Under the pieces are notes generated by a model. That model did no database searches and had not been told where the DNA came from. It saw nothing but the letters and a program-made list of their open reading frames with translations. 64,000 nucleotides of DNA from Taenia hydatigena (taxonomy: Eukaryota; Platyhelminthes; Cestoda; Cyclophyllidea; Taeniidae). The position numbers and the translations under genes were made by a program. This document shows, one piece after another, positions 13,514 to 38,963 of the stretch (the stretch's first letter is position 1; each line of letters opens with the position of its first letter). The stretch spans positions 11,003,412 through 11,067,411 of the forward strand of contig JADWOT020000010.1 of the NCBI GenBank assembly GCA_036345935.2. Direction: 5' to 3'.

Positions 13514-14024
13514 TTGGTGGCAGCGGAAAGCGAACTTGACATTATAGTGTTTCTATCCCGATCTCTATCGCCTGTGTCATATTGCAGCGGTGCAAATGAG
13601 GTGCATCTGCTACGGATGGGAGTATCTCCGACCTCCCATAGCAGAAGGACCAAGAACGACATTTGCCTCCGGTATCTACCCCATCTCTGTGTTCAACCAC
13701 TGAAGCGACACTAGCCATGGACCACCTGAAAATTTCGTTTCGAAGATTACCCCTAATATACTTGCTTAAGAAGATCGGCGTTCTAACGCCTCCCTGCGGA
13801 CATACTGATGGTCGGCAGAATCACTTATGCTGAACTTTGTTCCCAAGCCAAACGAAACTTCAAGTTAATGCACTGTCAAGAGGGATCACTGACATTGGTG
13901 TCAAGCATCGGCTCAATCGAATCGAATGTCGGCGACTGGCATGGTAGCTCGTAGGTGCTTCCTGCAGCACTGATTACGTTGTGGTGGTTGACGCAAAAGG
14001 CGTACCAAAAGAGAAGAAAGGCAA

Positions 14025-14210
14025 TGTAGCGCTTTGTTTGTTTGAGCCACCGGTTCCGGTCAGGATCAGAGAGGTGGCCATATTGCCCTATCTGCGTAGG
14101 CTGGCGTCCGGGCCATTCCAGCAGTTCATTCCCCACTTTCTGTTAAATATACACACTGCGCTCCAGTATTTTGCCTTTGTTTGCCCTCAAAAAGGTCTTG
14201 GGATGCTACA
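14025..14210 (+). repeat. 3' LTR of the older TRIM
   Basis: 186-bp repeat starting TGTAGCGCTTTG and ending GATGCTACA, directly followed by the CATAT target duplication. Confidence 0.9.
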
Positions 14211-14415
14211 CATATAATCCATTATTTCAGACCATTCAACGTCAAAAGGTATGAGCAGAATTGCATTTATAAGTGCCGATGATGGCAAGTATAACCACCA
14301 AAATTTAAACAATTAACATTTGGCAGGACGAAATATAAAGATTTTAATGAATTCGTCAAAAATCTTAAACATTGAACGTTATCTGTTTTAATTAATAATG
14401 TGTTTCCAGCTCAGC

Positions 14416-15275
14416 ATGAAAATGTTGCGGGGCTATTTGTTGTTATTGCTGTCTCTCCTTTTTGCCATTAGTGTAGAGGCAGTTTATGAAGATGCTCGGT
14501 GCAAATGTGTGTGCGTTGATCACTCTGTTCCAAAAGTGTCGAACGAATCCTCAGCAGAACCGAAACGATCAGTCTATGTCAAGTCAATTTCGTCTGATAA
14601 GTGGTATGATTTCTTTTTTCTCTGATGAATTTTAGTACCTGTCCCATAATGTTGGAAGACAAGTCTGATCTGTGCCCCTATTGTGATTGTAAGTATCAAG
14701 TTAGAAACACCACGACTATCAAGGTGTGTGCTGTTCGCTCATAACTTTTGTAGGTTGTTGTGATTTTGATTGTTGTTATATTGTCGACTCTTTCACTTTA
14801 CCTTGTGTTCATGCTCATTTTGGAACCTTTTCTCGCATCACGTGGACGCAAAAACTTGCTGGACTCTGCCCAACCAAACTTGTTTATACCATCTAAAACT
14901 GTACGCTCGTTTCGCAGCTACGTAACGCCGTCTCAAAGAGTTAACGACTACGGTGACCTCCGTGAGTGCTTCTCTAGTCTTGTCTGGGAAATTGTGTCTT
15001 TTCTCAAGAAAGACCTTTTTCTTGCATGGTTGTTGTTCTTAGTTCCTCACCTATTTGTAGTTATGGATTCTGTGTAACTTTCTTAATTTCATATTTGGCA
15101 TTCTCTAGACGCGGCGGAAGTCAGTGGCGAGGGAGCTTCGGGATCAAGAGATGCGGTGGAACGGAGGGGAGCAAATGCGGTGGTTAATCGGGCCCGCGAA
15201 CATCAGTCGCGTTGGAAGGGCCGTATCGAAGCCCAGCGAGACCGCGTCTTCAATGAGCGCACCATCCTCAACTGA
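14416..15275 (+). CDS. TMEM9-family single-pass membrane protein
   Basis: Four exons: 14416-14600, 14636-14723, 14754-14961 and 15109-15275, frame-consistent. The two first introns are only 35 and 30 bp. The product has a signal peptide (MKMLRGYLLLLLSLLFAIS), a luminal Cys-rich part starting YEDARCKCVC and ending CPYCDCKYQVRNTTTIK, then one membrane helix (VVVILIVVILSTLSLYLVFM) followed by LEPFL. The cytosolic tail ends RWKGRIEAQRDRVFNERTIL, matching the family's conserved C-terminal RWK...Q...VFDRH-type end. TMEM9 proteins sit in late endosomes and lysosomes; vertebrate members have been linked to V-ATPase assembly and to chloride/proton antiporters. I chose the ATG at 14416, after the acceptor TGTTTCCAG; the ATG at 14398 lies upstream of that acceptor. 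Length and layout fit the family. Confidence 0.92.
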
Positions 15276-15379
15276 TTTCCCCTACCCTTTCCTTTCCTTC
15301 TACAACCTTGATTTGATTATTATTGCTGATTTTATTAATCTCATGAATTTGCTGTCCCTGCTAATATCGTTAACATTTG

Positions 15380-16100
15380 GAGCAGGCGAGAGCACTTTTC
15401 CGCAATTTTTTGGGGTATGTAGGAGTGGGGTTTTACTACGAATCAGGGATTTGTCATAGGCTTGTGCCTGGTGCGGTTGCCCCAAACGGTAGCTTAGGGG
15501 TTTGGGCCCGCGCTGGCAGTGTTTGGTCGTTCTGGCGCCCTTCGGCACCTCGCGGGATAGAGGGCTTAAATTCATTCTTGAAGTATCAGGTTCCGGCGAT
15601 GGTGCCGCCGGACGGACCCATCTAGGCCGATGGTGTGTCCAAATTGTTCAAGCGGGGTACACCCTTACGGGGACTGGCTGCCCGCACACAAAGTTAGAAT
15701 CCCAAAAGTAACTGACACGGTGGGAAACCCCAGCTGCATCTTAAAACCATGGTCATGGCGTCTGCTGAATCGAAGGCACAACGACATCACATGAGAGCCC
15801 ACCAAACACCAATAATGTGAACAAAGCACAGCCTCCACCGCGAAACGTGAGCAATGACCCAACGACTTACGAGGTACATTGAAACGGACCCCCCTCTGAA
15901 TCCCACTGCGTGGACGACTACCTCAAGGCAACCAATTGTCCAAACAACAATTTTGAAACATTTGAAGTAACAAACAGACCCGCCGCCAAAGAAAAACCAA
16001 CGCGTGCACACCAAAGACGCACACATCACGAGCCAAGGCCAACCCATACGGAAACGACTACCGCGTTCTACAGCCTAGACGTAGCAAGCTGGATTTGAAA
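15380..16100. other. GC-rich unexplained stretch between TMEM9 and RPL37A
   Basis: Base composition turns noticeably GC-richer than the surroundings (for example 15460-15680). Open frames overlap on both strands without recognisable domains. It could be a structured RNA-like or tRNA-derived repeat, or a remnant of a mobile element. No identity is claimed. Confidence 0.35.
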
Positions 16101-16305
16101 AACGCCAGGCACCAGGGACAGGCTTTGATTCTAAGCAAACCAAAAGCAGTAAATACTACAACCAACATCCAAGCATTAAAGACCAGAGGACTTCGCCCAG
16201 CTACCGATTACCATGTCAAAGCTCTCGAGGCATTAAAGTGTAAGCCGCATATTACCGGCAACGACAAGGTAACATCCATATTAGAAGGTATATTACACAA
16301 ACACT

Positions 16306-16658
16306 TCACGCCTTAAGAGTCTCACGAAGACGACGGATAGCAGCGCGAGTGGTAGCGGCAGCTGTCGTACTACAAACATAGGCTCCGCCGGCAATCTGTT
16401 TTCCACAGCGCTTACACGCCCAAATACCAGCAGCTTTACGCCTCAGCGCCTCCTAACGGTAATGACAGCATAAATAAGAAACACTACCTTCCCGCAAAAA
16501 TTGCAGTTGTAGGTTGCATGTTGGCTAACTTCAATTTTCTTCACGGTCTTTCTTAATGAAGCGCCGTAGCGCGTACCGTATTTACCAACGATACCAACCT
16601 TCTTTGTACGCTTCGCCTATGCTTACAAGGAAGATTAGAACAAAACACGGCCTACCAT
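16306..16658 (-). CDS. RPL37A: 60S ribosomal protein L37a (eL43)
   Basis: Three exons on the minus strand: 16658-16656 (only the ATG), 16616-16488 and 16452-16306, with introns of 39 and 35 bp. The protein begins [20 protein letters not shown] and carries the zinc-ribbon C-x2-C pairs CNFCGK and CKRCGK, closing [12 protein letters not shown]; length about 92 residues as expected for eL43. It binds the large subunit rRNA in the cytosol. The first intron directly after the start codon is common in ribosomal protein genes. All metal-binding cysteines are present and the frame is intact, so the gene looks functional. Confidence 0.96.
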
Positions 16659-16699
16659 CACTCATGACACGCACGAAGTGCGAGCCAAGTCATTAGGAT

Positions 16700-17620
16700 A
16701 ATGACTTAAACAAAATAACATAAATAATAAATATAAAAATAAATGTTATAAAGAATTTTTATTGGCGTATGCGTAATACTCTTGTTTTTAAAATGTGTAT
16801 TGCAGGCTAAAGGCGGGGCGACAATTTGAACCTGATTGCGGAGTGGCGTGGTGACTTCCAGGAGCGCGACTTGTGCTTATCCTGAACTCGCATACAAAAT
16901 CTCTCTGTACCCTCTCTCTTACCCATAACAAAGATACCGAAGCTTGTTCGGCCTTCTGATAACAAGGGCGGTAAGAGGGGAGAGGAGGAGTCCTTTGCAT
17001 TTGGAGCGAAGTTTGCAATTGCTAGGAGGTAAATACACGAGCTTAATCCGCTAGCGGCTCGAGACGAAGGAAAACAAAACAGCAGAACTAAACAGTAGAA
17101 TATCGTTATTTTGACGTGCTATAAGGTCTGAGGGCACTAATACGGCCCGTGGGCCGGGCTGCTAGGTAGAGGCGCAGTTGCGATGTTCCTCAGTGGCAAG
17201 AGTCAGATATAATTATTAGCGTGGTACCCAACGTCCTCCCGGGTATTCACCCCTGTGTAAAATCATGGCAGCCCCACTGCGTCCACTTCTAAGGCGTCGA
17301 CATTTGCGCAATCGCCTCTGAACCCTCCTTTGCAGCGTAATCCCCGACAAGGTGGGCGCCACCCCCTGTTGGCGATATCCATCCACTTGACTCACCAACT
17401 CCCAGTCGTCAAACGAATTTGCGGCGGCACACACCAAACCACGACAGCCCCATCGACCTGAGACGCAAACACAGAGGCCCCTAGTCCAGTTTGCCGCAAA
17501 CGAGACAAATAAAACCAGGAATGGCATCAGTTTGGCACGTTCAACTGGTATAAATCAGCATAAACACGTACAGAGAGACGTAGTGAACACAAGTGCAACA
17601 CTTATGATGCTTTAAATGCA
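16700..17620. other. Upstream region of RPL37A with a GC-rich patch; possible small ORF
   Basis: Positions 17120-17520 are GC-rich. A minus-strand frame at 17527-17216 (103 codons) starts MPFLVLFVSFAANWTRGLC, resembling a signal peptide, and ends with an Arg-rich tail. No domain is recognised, and the composition may alone explain the open frame. Confidence 0.3.
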
Positions 17621-17840
17621 CCTGTTAACCGAGAGAAGGGAACACAATCAAGACCTCGTGCTCGGCGGGAACCTCAGCTTTCCCGAAGCTGACAGAAGCC
17701 ATCCTTCCAGTCCTCATTAAGTCTGTATTGTTCTCCCTTAATCTAAGGCAATGGACATGTCACAAAACAATAAACCAGCTTGTGCCAGGAATAGGCGTGA
17801 AGGCGAGAAGGTGAGCGAAAGGATACTTCTACGATGGGAT

Positions 17841-19017
17841 TCAAGCCATCTTCCTGAAGTTCCTCAAAACTGGATATACTTTATTCAAAGCCTCGTAAAC
17901 TAATTCAACTGACTTCGCACCTAAAATTGGAAGTTTAGTCGGACTTAAAGCGTAGCACAAGGACAAGAGAACATAGTAGACAGGATATATCTATTTGAAA
18001 CCCATCATTTACGTATAACTAGAAAGATATTCAAGGCGTTCACATGAATTACGACCAGCACACAAAGTCAATCAACTCAAACAGGTCCTCCATCAGCGAA
18101 ATAAAGATTGCGAAATGTACCACAGGTTTGCATAAAGACAAATCATTTTAATTTCTTCAATTTAAGGAAAACTGTTAAACCGGTGCATCACACAAAAGGG
18201 AGCAGCACTTTAGCAAAAATGAAAGTGAAAGAAAATATTCAAGAAGCAAGAAATGGCATACCAGTTATGATGACTTTTCCGTTCACGAAAATTAGGAACA
18301 CCAATTTTGGATTAATAATCCGGTAAATGAGGCCAGGGAAAATTTCCGGCTCATACCTATAAGCCAACCGAAGGTAAAGTATGTACAAGAAATCTAAATA
18401 AAAATATGGGCCCAAGACACTCAAGTAAAGCCATCAAGTGCCACAGCATGATATCAAATACATAACTTACTGCGACATTTGTTCATTGGCCATAAGCAGA
18501 CCTTCAAGACGAATGGGAAACTTCAGATCCACTATTCCAACAACATTTTGGATCCGGAAATTATTAAACTGAACCTGCGACAGAATTATAGGGGTGATTG
18601 AGTAAAACGTTACTCTTACGGGGAAACCCAGCTTTTGTATCACACGAGCACACTTTCTAGCGCCCAAATTGTTTGACTCTTCTGATCTGCCGCCAGTAGT
18701 AACCATTTTGCCAGTACTAAAAAGTAGACAGGTTACTCGCGGTTCTCGAAGTCTGATAACACATCCAGTGAAACGTCGCGGATTATATTCAGCATTTCTT
18801 ATGTACATAACAACTTTCCTCAACTCAATTGGACAGGCCAGGTCGACCGATGAAACAACATTACTACAAAATTACCAGAGAAAAACACCTACTATATAAT
18901 CGGATCTGGAAGGCCTTCAAGTAATTCAACTTTAGGACGCGACGGAACGAATTTATGGACACGCAGAGGCCCAGAATCTCCTACTTTTAAACTCGAAGTG
19001 GGATCCGCGCTATCCAT
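17841..19017 (-). CDS. TBP: TATA-box-binding protein (TBP), divergent
   Basis: Five exons: 19017-18893, 18863-18620, 18574-18471, 18356-18262 and 17920-17841; 648 nt, frame closed, 215 residues. Introns are 29, 45, 114 and 341 bp. The first TBP repeat reads [54 protein letters not shown] and [13 protein letters not shown]. The second reads [51 protein letters not shown] and [10 protein letters not shown]. All four phenylalanines that intercalate at the TATA box are in place (RRF, LLF, EIF, LIF). The N-terminal tail is short (about 40 residues) and lacks the Gln-rich stretch of vertebrate TBP. Many core positions differ from the highly conserved metazoan sequence, so this may be a lineage-specific paralogue rather than the canonical TBP. 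It is not TRF2/TBPL1-like, since that family loses the Phe residues. Confidence 0.93.
18864..18892 (-). other. 29-bp intron in the TBP gene
   Basis: GTAGGTG at the donor and TTTTGTAG at the acceptor. Removing it restores the frame between the N-terminal tail and the first TBP repeat (IIY|NVVSS). Among the shortest introns in the window. Confidence 0.75.
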
Positions 19018-19603
19018 CGTTCTTAAACGCCACGAGGTTTAAAGTAGGCTAATTCAGGCAAATCAGTGATAGCATTGGGCTACCTCAAAATAAGTACGAT
19101 CATTTGTGGTTTATGTGGTTTTGAATACTCATGACAATTTTTGCATGTTTTAAAATTAACAAACAGTGGTGACGTGCCGAAAATGGGTGATAAAAGCGAT
19201 ATAGTTACATGCATCATTGCTAAAATACGCATAATACATGCATGTATATGCCACCGGCAACCGAAACCGATGTAATAACCCTTAATTTGCAAAGTCCACA
19301 AGAATATACTATACGAGAGTATCGCTTATAATGCGGATACCGGACAGTTGTCGTCTCTTCGTTTTTTTTACTTGGCATAAGTTACTAATCAGAAATGCTC
19401 TTTGGCATTTGATGGTATCGTAGATTCTCCACATGCTTAAGCACTCAATTGTCCTTATTGGAACACCAAAGCAATAATCTAATGACTTGCCTGCACACAA
19501 GGCCTCCTTGTTCTTTTAAGATCCTTGAGTTGGAAACAAAGCACGTTTGGGATTATATAAGAAGTTATAAGTCATAGGTCCTTTTCATAGCGCTCTCGCC
19601 CTG

Positions 19604-19721
19604 TAGCATGCCACGTGCCTTTGTCACCACCAGCTCAGCCCTTGTGTATGGTATTGGCATGAGTTTTGATGTCCAAGTCTTATATTATTGCCAATCTTTA
19701 TGAAGGGCTCGGGCCGCTACA
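19604..19721 (+). repeat. Decayed TRIM LTR fragment
   Basis: Aligns loosely with the 3' two thirds of the LTRs (GCATGCCA ... TATTATTGCC ... GGGCTCGGGCCGCTACA). It has many substitutions and the start is missing. Confidence 0.5.
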
Positions 19722-19793
19722 CTATAACTAGTAGTGATGTAATGCGTTAACTGTATGTTTAACTTTTATTTTTGATAATGAACACTTAGGCGC

Positions 19794-19980
19794 TCCATTA
19801 TTGTGCCTTCACCGGGTGCACTGGCCTTTGAGGCATGCCAGTAGTTGCGGCCTTACTGTGCGTCTACAATATACAATTCTGCCAGAACACTTTCTTCCTT
19901 CACATTTGAGGAAGTCTCGAAGCACTACATGTAGTACTTTGTTGGAACTACCGGTTCCGGTCAAGGCTTTATCAGGCAAT
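19794..19980 (+). repeat. Decayed TRIM LTR remnants abutting end to start
   Basis: 19794-19929 resembles the 3' part of an LTR and ends AGCACTACA. The next base begins TGTAGTACTTTGTTGGAAC (19930), the LTR start, continuing to GGTTCCGGTCAAGGCTTT. So the end of one terminal repeat is joined directly to the start of another. A similar decayed arrangement is seen near 43318-43490. Confidence 0.55.
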
Positions 19981-19984
19981 AATT

Positions 19985-21590
19985 GGTTACTCAGGGTTCA
20001 CCACAAATTCAATCTTTCGGCCCTTCATTTTTCGTTTTTGGGCTATCATTTTAGTTTGAATAATATTGAATCAGCCATTGTAAGTCGAGGCGGAAGGGAA
20101 GTGCTAGCTGAGAGGTTACTACCATAGTCCAAAGGTCATGCTGCAGAGCGAAAGTTCGACGTGCTGATTAAAATGTCCACACAGTTAAGCAAAAGGTCAA
20201 ATCACTTTACGGTCCTCTTCTCCTTTTTAAAGCATCATTTCCTACGCTCCATCTGTAGGATCTCCTACGTTGCCCACCACGATATAATGGGTGCCTTGAA
20301 AACTGGATGCCAAGCATGCCAGTCGTTAAATATTACGCCAAAAGAGGAAGCACTTGATGCAGCGCCGTTGATGTTTTGCAATCAACTGCCTTCGGAGCTG
20401 AATTGGATAAGCCGCTAATCTACGCGGAGAACATCTCGCGCATCAATCACTAGTCAGAGGGAAGAGTAGAGCTTCTTATTATTGCACGAAATTTATTGCG
20501 ATTTACACAGCTACTCTCTTTTAGCAATTTTTTCCCATTATTTTGCTCGAACTCCAAAACAATCCTTATGGATCCTATTTAATCAAAAGAGGCTGGACGA
20601 GGTGTCGCTGGTCCAAGTAGTTACCAATTTCATACGGCTCAAGGCTGTTTCTGCTCAGGTTATTATTATTATTTTTAGGAGCACGATTTTAAGCCAATTG
20701 CTAGCGGTAGATGTCAGTTCTGATTTTTGTTAGGAGTCTTAAGAAATTCACGTTAAGGTGCAGCATTTGGCCATAAAATCAGGACATTTGTCCTTTTGGA
20801 CCAAGTTTGCTTGTCAGTGCCACCAAGGTAGCGTCTCAACCCCTCTTCTAAGTCATAACAGGTCAAAATGTTGTGAATGAGCCTGCCCAAAAGTACAAAG
20901 TCTAAGCTGCAAGGTGGAAGTACAGTCTGTGGAAATTAAAAGTATGCGTAGTTGAACGCACAGCTGATCAGCATTAAAAACAGTCCTACAGTGCATGGTT
21001 ATAAATTCATTCCTGAATAAAGCGACGCCTCCCGCCTTTAATGCAATAATTAAATCAATGTGATATTCAAGTGAACGGACCGCACTCCGAACTTTTCAGA
21101 AGTTCTCCTTATAAGGTTTGATGCTTCAAAAAGGATGGACCTAGAACCAATACATTAAAAAGTTAATGCAATATACTCGTAGCTCTTCTAACTCCCGGGT
21201 TTCACTTCAAGGCCGAGTGGTCTGGCCTCTGGGTAGTGGTAGTAATCCAGGCCCTATCGATGCAGAATACACATTCTCTCCGAGTATTACGCCTTCATTC
21301 ACCTTTTAAATAAGCTCCATGGTGAATATTAATGCCAGAGAAAAGCGGATCTGATCTCAAAAGGGCGTCGAACTCGACGTTTGCTGAAGTGTGGTAGGCC
21401 TCAGCAGGACCGAAGAAGTCCATAAGCTAAGAATTTGAGAATAGCTGGCGACTCATAATATCAATTTTTAATCTGCTTTTGGTATTAATCTGGTTCTATG
21501 AGTTTTTTATGCACCGACGCTCTTCTATTGATTTACAATACGTTTGTTGTTAATTTAACAGGCAGTTTCTATTTTAGGCTCATGATTGGC
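19985..21590. other. Intergenic with possible further repeat decay
   Basis: No supported gene. A weak LTR-like stretch may lie at about 21210-21330 (GGCCTCTGGG, then TATTACGCCTTCATTC). The rest is not recognised. Confidence 0.3.
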
Positions 21591-21599
21591 CATTTTACA

Positions 21600-21720
21600 T
21601 TCTCCAGGTGATTTGGGATCTGAGCCATGCCACTTGCCTTAATACCTTTTGTTCACCAAACACATACTTACCCCTGGTATTATTGAATTTTTATCTTTCG
21701 GGCAGTTTGAGCACGCTACA
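21600..21720 (+). repeat. Decayed TRIM LTR fragment
   Basis: Matches the 3' half of the LTR: GAGCCATGCCA, ACACATACTTA, CTGGTATTATTG, then GAGCACGCTACA. Confidence 0.5.
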
Positions 21721-21724
21721 GTTC

Positions 21725-21905
21725 CGCAATACTTGGTTTGACTACTGGTTTTAGTCAGGTTCACGGAGGTGGTCAGATTGCCCTAACTGCGTGGGCCGGC
21801 CTCTAGGCCTTGTCAGCAGCTTATTTTCCTTTGCTCGTTGAATACATATATTCTACTTTAGTATTTTGCCCTCTTTTGCCTTCAAGGGAGCCTCGGGACG
21901 CTACA
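21725..21905 (+). repeat. TRIM solo LTR, moderately decayed
   Basis: Full-length match to the LTR consensus: CAATACTTGGTTTGACTAC at the start, GTGGGCCGGCCTCTAGGCC in the middle, CATATATTCTACTTTAGTAT, and TCGGGACGCTACA at the end. No clear target duplication, and no interior follows. Confidence 0.75.
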
Positions 21906-21909
21906 GTTT

Positions 21910-23640
21910 AGCATCAACTTTCTAGACCTCACTTTATAATGAACAAAAACAGGCCAAGAACAAAATCACTTGTCTATTTATTGTAATTATAGACCTTAAT
22001 AAAAAGCGGATCACTTTCTGTTTTTAAGAATAATTTCATAACACATAAATTTCTATACAACTTGTTCTGTCGAATGTCTTAAGTAATTGTGCCCACTTTC
22101 AGGAAAATTTATGCGCGAAATATTGCGTTCAAATATCTATAGCCTAATTAAAAACCATTACTGCAGCAAATCATGATCGACTTTATTTATTGGCTAAGTT
22201 GTTTGTAGGTATGTAAATTTTCACTAGGCGGTTCATGTAACAGCCCCTGCTGAGATTGTGTTTCGGGTTTGGTTGATGTCATTGTTTGTAGTGAGTTTCA
22301 AAAGCTTCATACTTTGCTTCCCATTGAATATGACTATGTCACTTTGCTGTTCCATATTAGTTTCACTTTCAAACAGTTTGCGTTTTATAAATAAGGTTAT
22401 ATACGGGCTAGTTTCATGTCTCATGAGGTCCTGTTATCATATATGCTAATTTTATCGTTTGACTCAGCTCCATCATTTTAAAACCTTGTATTTCCAAAAA
22501 CTCAGTCAATGCTCTTGAGCCCCAGACTCTTTTGTATGCCAATCCCCCATACTAGCGGTTGGTACCTTCTTTCCAATTGTCAGTTCGTGTGGAAAACGTT
22601 TCACTTTGGATTAGGAACCTTAAGTTCCTTGGTTGCTGTCGTATTCTTGTGATGTGCTAAAGCTTGCGCAATTATAGGCCGTTCATGCACTTTCCATTTT
22701 CTGTGCCGCACTAAAGGCAGGGGAAATATTTCTTCTTACCTGTTTTAATTTTTAATTGCACGTAGACTTATAGCTTATTGATAGCCGTTCACCGATCCAA
22801 ATGGATTATTGGTGTTTAGTTCCAGCTTACCTGAAGACTTCGTTTGATTATTAATCCTTATCTGTTATCCTGAAAGAAGTCGATTTTAATCATGTGGTTT
22901 CGCATGATTACCGTATAGTGGTCTTTATATCTAAAGGTTTCCTTACAACATACCCCGCGAATATTTTCAGCAATTACTTCTTAAGGAGGGCTAAGCCTTA
23001 AGTTGAGCTCTTAGCGGTGATTCATCTGCCTCAGCACTATTTGTCGTCTGCTCATTTTCTTACCCGTCTAGACGGCAGCTGATGCCTGTCCTAAATTACT
23101 GAAGTAATGAGGTAAATATAGTTATGGATTTATTTGTTTTAAGGGAGTCGGTGGCTTGCTATGAATGTGAAAGCCAATATTGCTGGTGCATAGGGTAGAC
23201 AAAAATGTAATTTTATAGCTTTCAATTAGTTGTGGTTCGAATCATTCGCTGCTTTGGAGTCAAAGATGTGCTAAAAGTCCAAAATCAGCGTGTTTAAATG
23301 GTGATTACCCTGGATGAAGTTACCTTATTTAAAAATTGATACAGGCCTATTTATAAACAACCGATTTGGCCGGCGTGTACACTGCTATGGTCCCGTCCGA
23401 TTGTACCGGTTAAGGGCTGGCAGTTATCCGCGAGTTTCGTAATACTTCACTATCGTACCATTCTATTTGAGGTAGTCCTGTTCAGTTTATACTTGGGCTG
23501 CCTCAATCTTGCCAGCATAATTTTATGGTGTGGTTGTTATTTCTGACATGTCCACCACCCTCTCCAAGTTGTGTGACATTGTCAGAAAAGTTGCATACAA
23601 TGACAATAGTATCGGTATATCAGCGCGTGTCTTTCACCAA
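21910..23640. other. Intergenic region upstream of the MARK gene
   Basis: AT-rich, no supported exon. It presumably includes the promoter of the kinase gene, but no core element stands out. It ends with an AG acceptor (ATTTCAG, 23640-23646) immediately before the MARK start codon exon. Confidence 0.35.
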
Positions 23641-23654
23641 TTTCAGAAGTTCTA

Positions 23655-37768
<14,114 letters not shown>

Positions 37769-37789
37769 GCTCCATAGCTATATGATGAC

Positions 37790-38950
37790 GCCTAATCGAT
37801 GATCTGTGATTTTAATCCTCTTTTTTGCAACCACTGCCGCCATCCAGAATCCTTTTGCCCTATTGTGCCCCATGTTATGTTTCTCTTCTTTTTCCTTTCT
37901 CAATTTCTTTCACCGCAATCAGACGTCCTCGACAGTGGTAATTGTGTGTAAACTGATTTGATTTGCCCTGGCTGTTTGCCAAACAAGTGCGCGCACAGAA
38001 CTGCTTTTCCTGCCTCGACTTGTGTAAAAGACTCACACCTTACGTGCGTGAACAAGCCCTCCTCTTCCACCCCTATACTTCCCTTCAGGAAACCGAGCTA
38101 GAGAATTGAAAGAAGAATTTGCTTCGAGATTTTTCTTTGTGTGTTAATTATTTGGAATCTCGGTGATATGGAGTGACGCTTTCGTCGGTTACTCGCCGGT
38201 CTGTTTGTTTGTTCCTGGGCGCAAGTTGTCTGGAATAAATGTCCTCCAATCGGCTTTTGGTTGCACTTTTAACAAGGAAGTCGGCACATTTCCGCGGTGG
38301 GAGTATTTCAACTGTGCACTCGCGTCCGAGGGCGCAGGTCAGCATCTGCTTTACTGAGTTCAGACACCGAAGGGTGTGAAGCTTTCTTGACTTGTGGAAC
38401 TATACCTAGGGATGAGGGTTCGGCTGGTCACCCACAAAAAATCTACGCACAAATGGGGTTGACTCCATCGACGTCATTGATTTTACCAATAACTTGAATT
38501 AACTCAAGCGACTGATGGTTCATCTGTCTTCAGCACTACACAAATTTGGAACTTGTAAAGTTCTAGGCGGAGGACGCGTCACTTTGGTAAGCAAGGTTCC
38601 AATCTGTTTGAGATCTGTGTGGGTGTTATTCGTCAGCACAAAGTCGGGTTCATAAGTTGACTCAGCAGTACTCCTTCCGTCACAGCCTTACTTACTAAAA
38701 GTCCACAACCACATGGCGGCATCAGCATCAAAGGGATCCTTAATAATGGGTGGCGAGTAGAAACTGACGTACAGTTTAAGCCACTTCGACTTCAAGTACT
38801 GTCTACGTAGGGGTCGCATTTTCAAATCATAGTTCATTGAAGGAAAGTTTCTTTTATCACGGCGCTTCTAGAGCCGAAATCCAGCCCTCGTGAGAAAAAA
38901 ACAGCCGTTACAGGCATAAATACGTTCAATTTGGTAACTAAAACCACTCT
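37790..38950. other. 3' flank of MARK; no gene seen
   Basis: Probably contains the MARK 3'UTR. Short overlapping frames only. The convergent MRPS34 gene ends at 38964. Confidence 0.4.
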
Positions 38951-38963
38951 CGCATATAGTACC

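Larger units (their letters stand above)
13327..14210 (+). mobile_element. TRIM-type non-coding LTR retrotransposon, older copy
   Basis: Two direct terminal repeats, 13327-13513 and 14025-14210, start TGTA and end TACA. They flank a 511-bp interior with no meaningful open frame. The element is bracketed by the 5-bp duplication CATAT (13322-13326 and 14211-14215). Just after the left repeat is TTGGTGGCAGCGGAAAGCG, a candidate primer-binding site beginning with TGG. Just before the right repeat is a purine tract, AAAAGAGAAGAAAGGCAA. These two signals set the orientation as plus. The two repeats differ at many positions, so the insertion is old. The absence of gag and pol makes it a terminal-repeat retrotransposon in miniature; such elements are known from taeniid tapeworms. 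It would depend on enzymes from a full-length relative. Confidence 0.9.

Noticed and set aside
21725..21905. Target duplication for the solo LTR at 21.7 kb
   Set aside because: Flanks GTTCC and GTTTA do not match beyond three bases, so no duplication is claimed.
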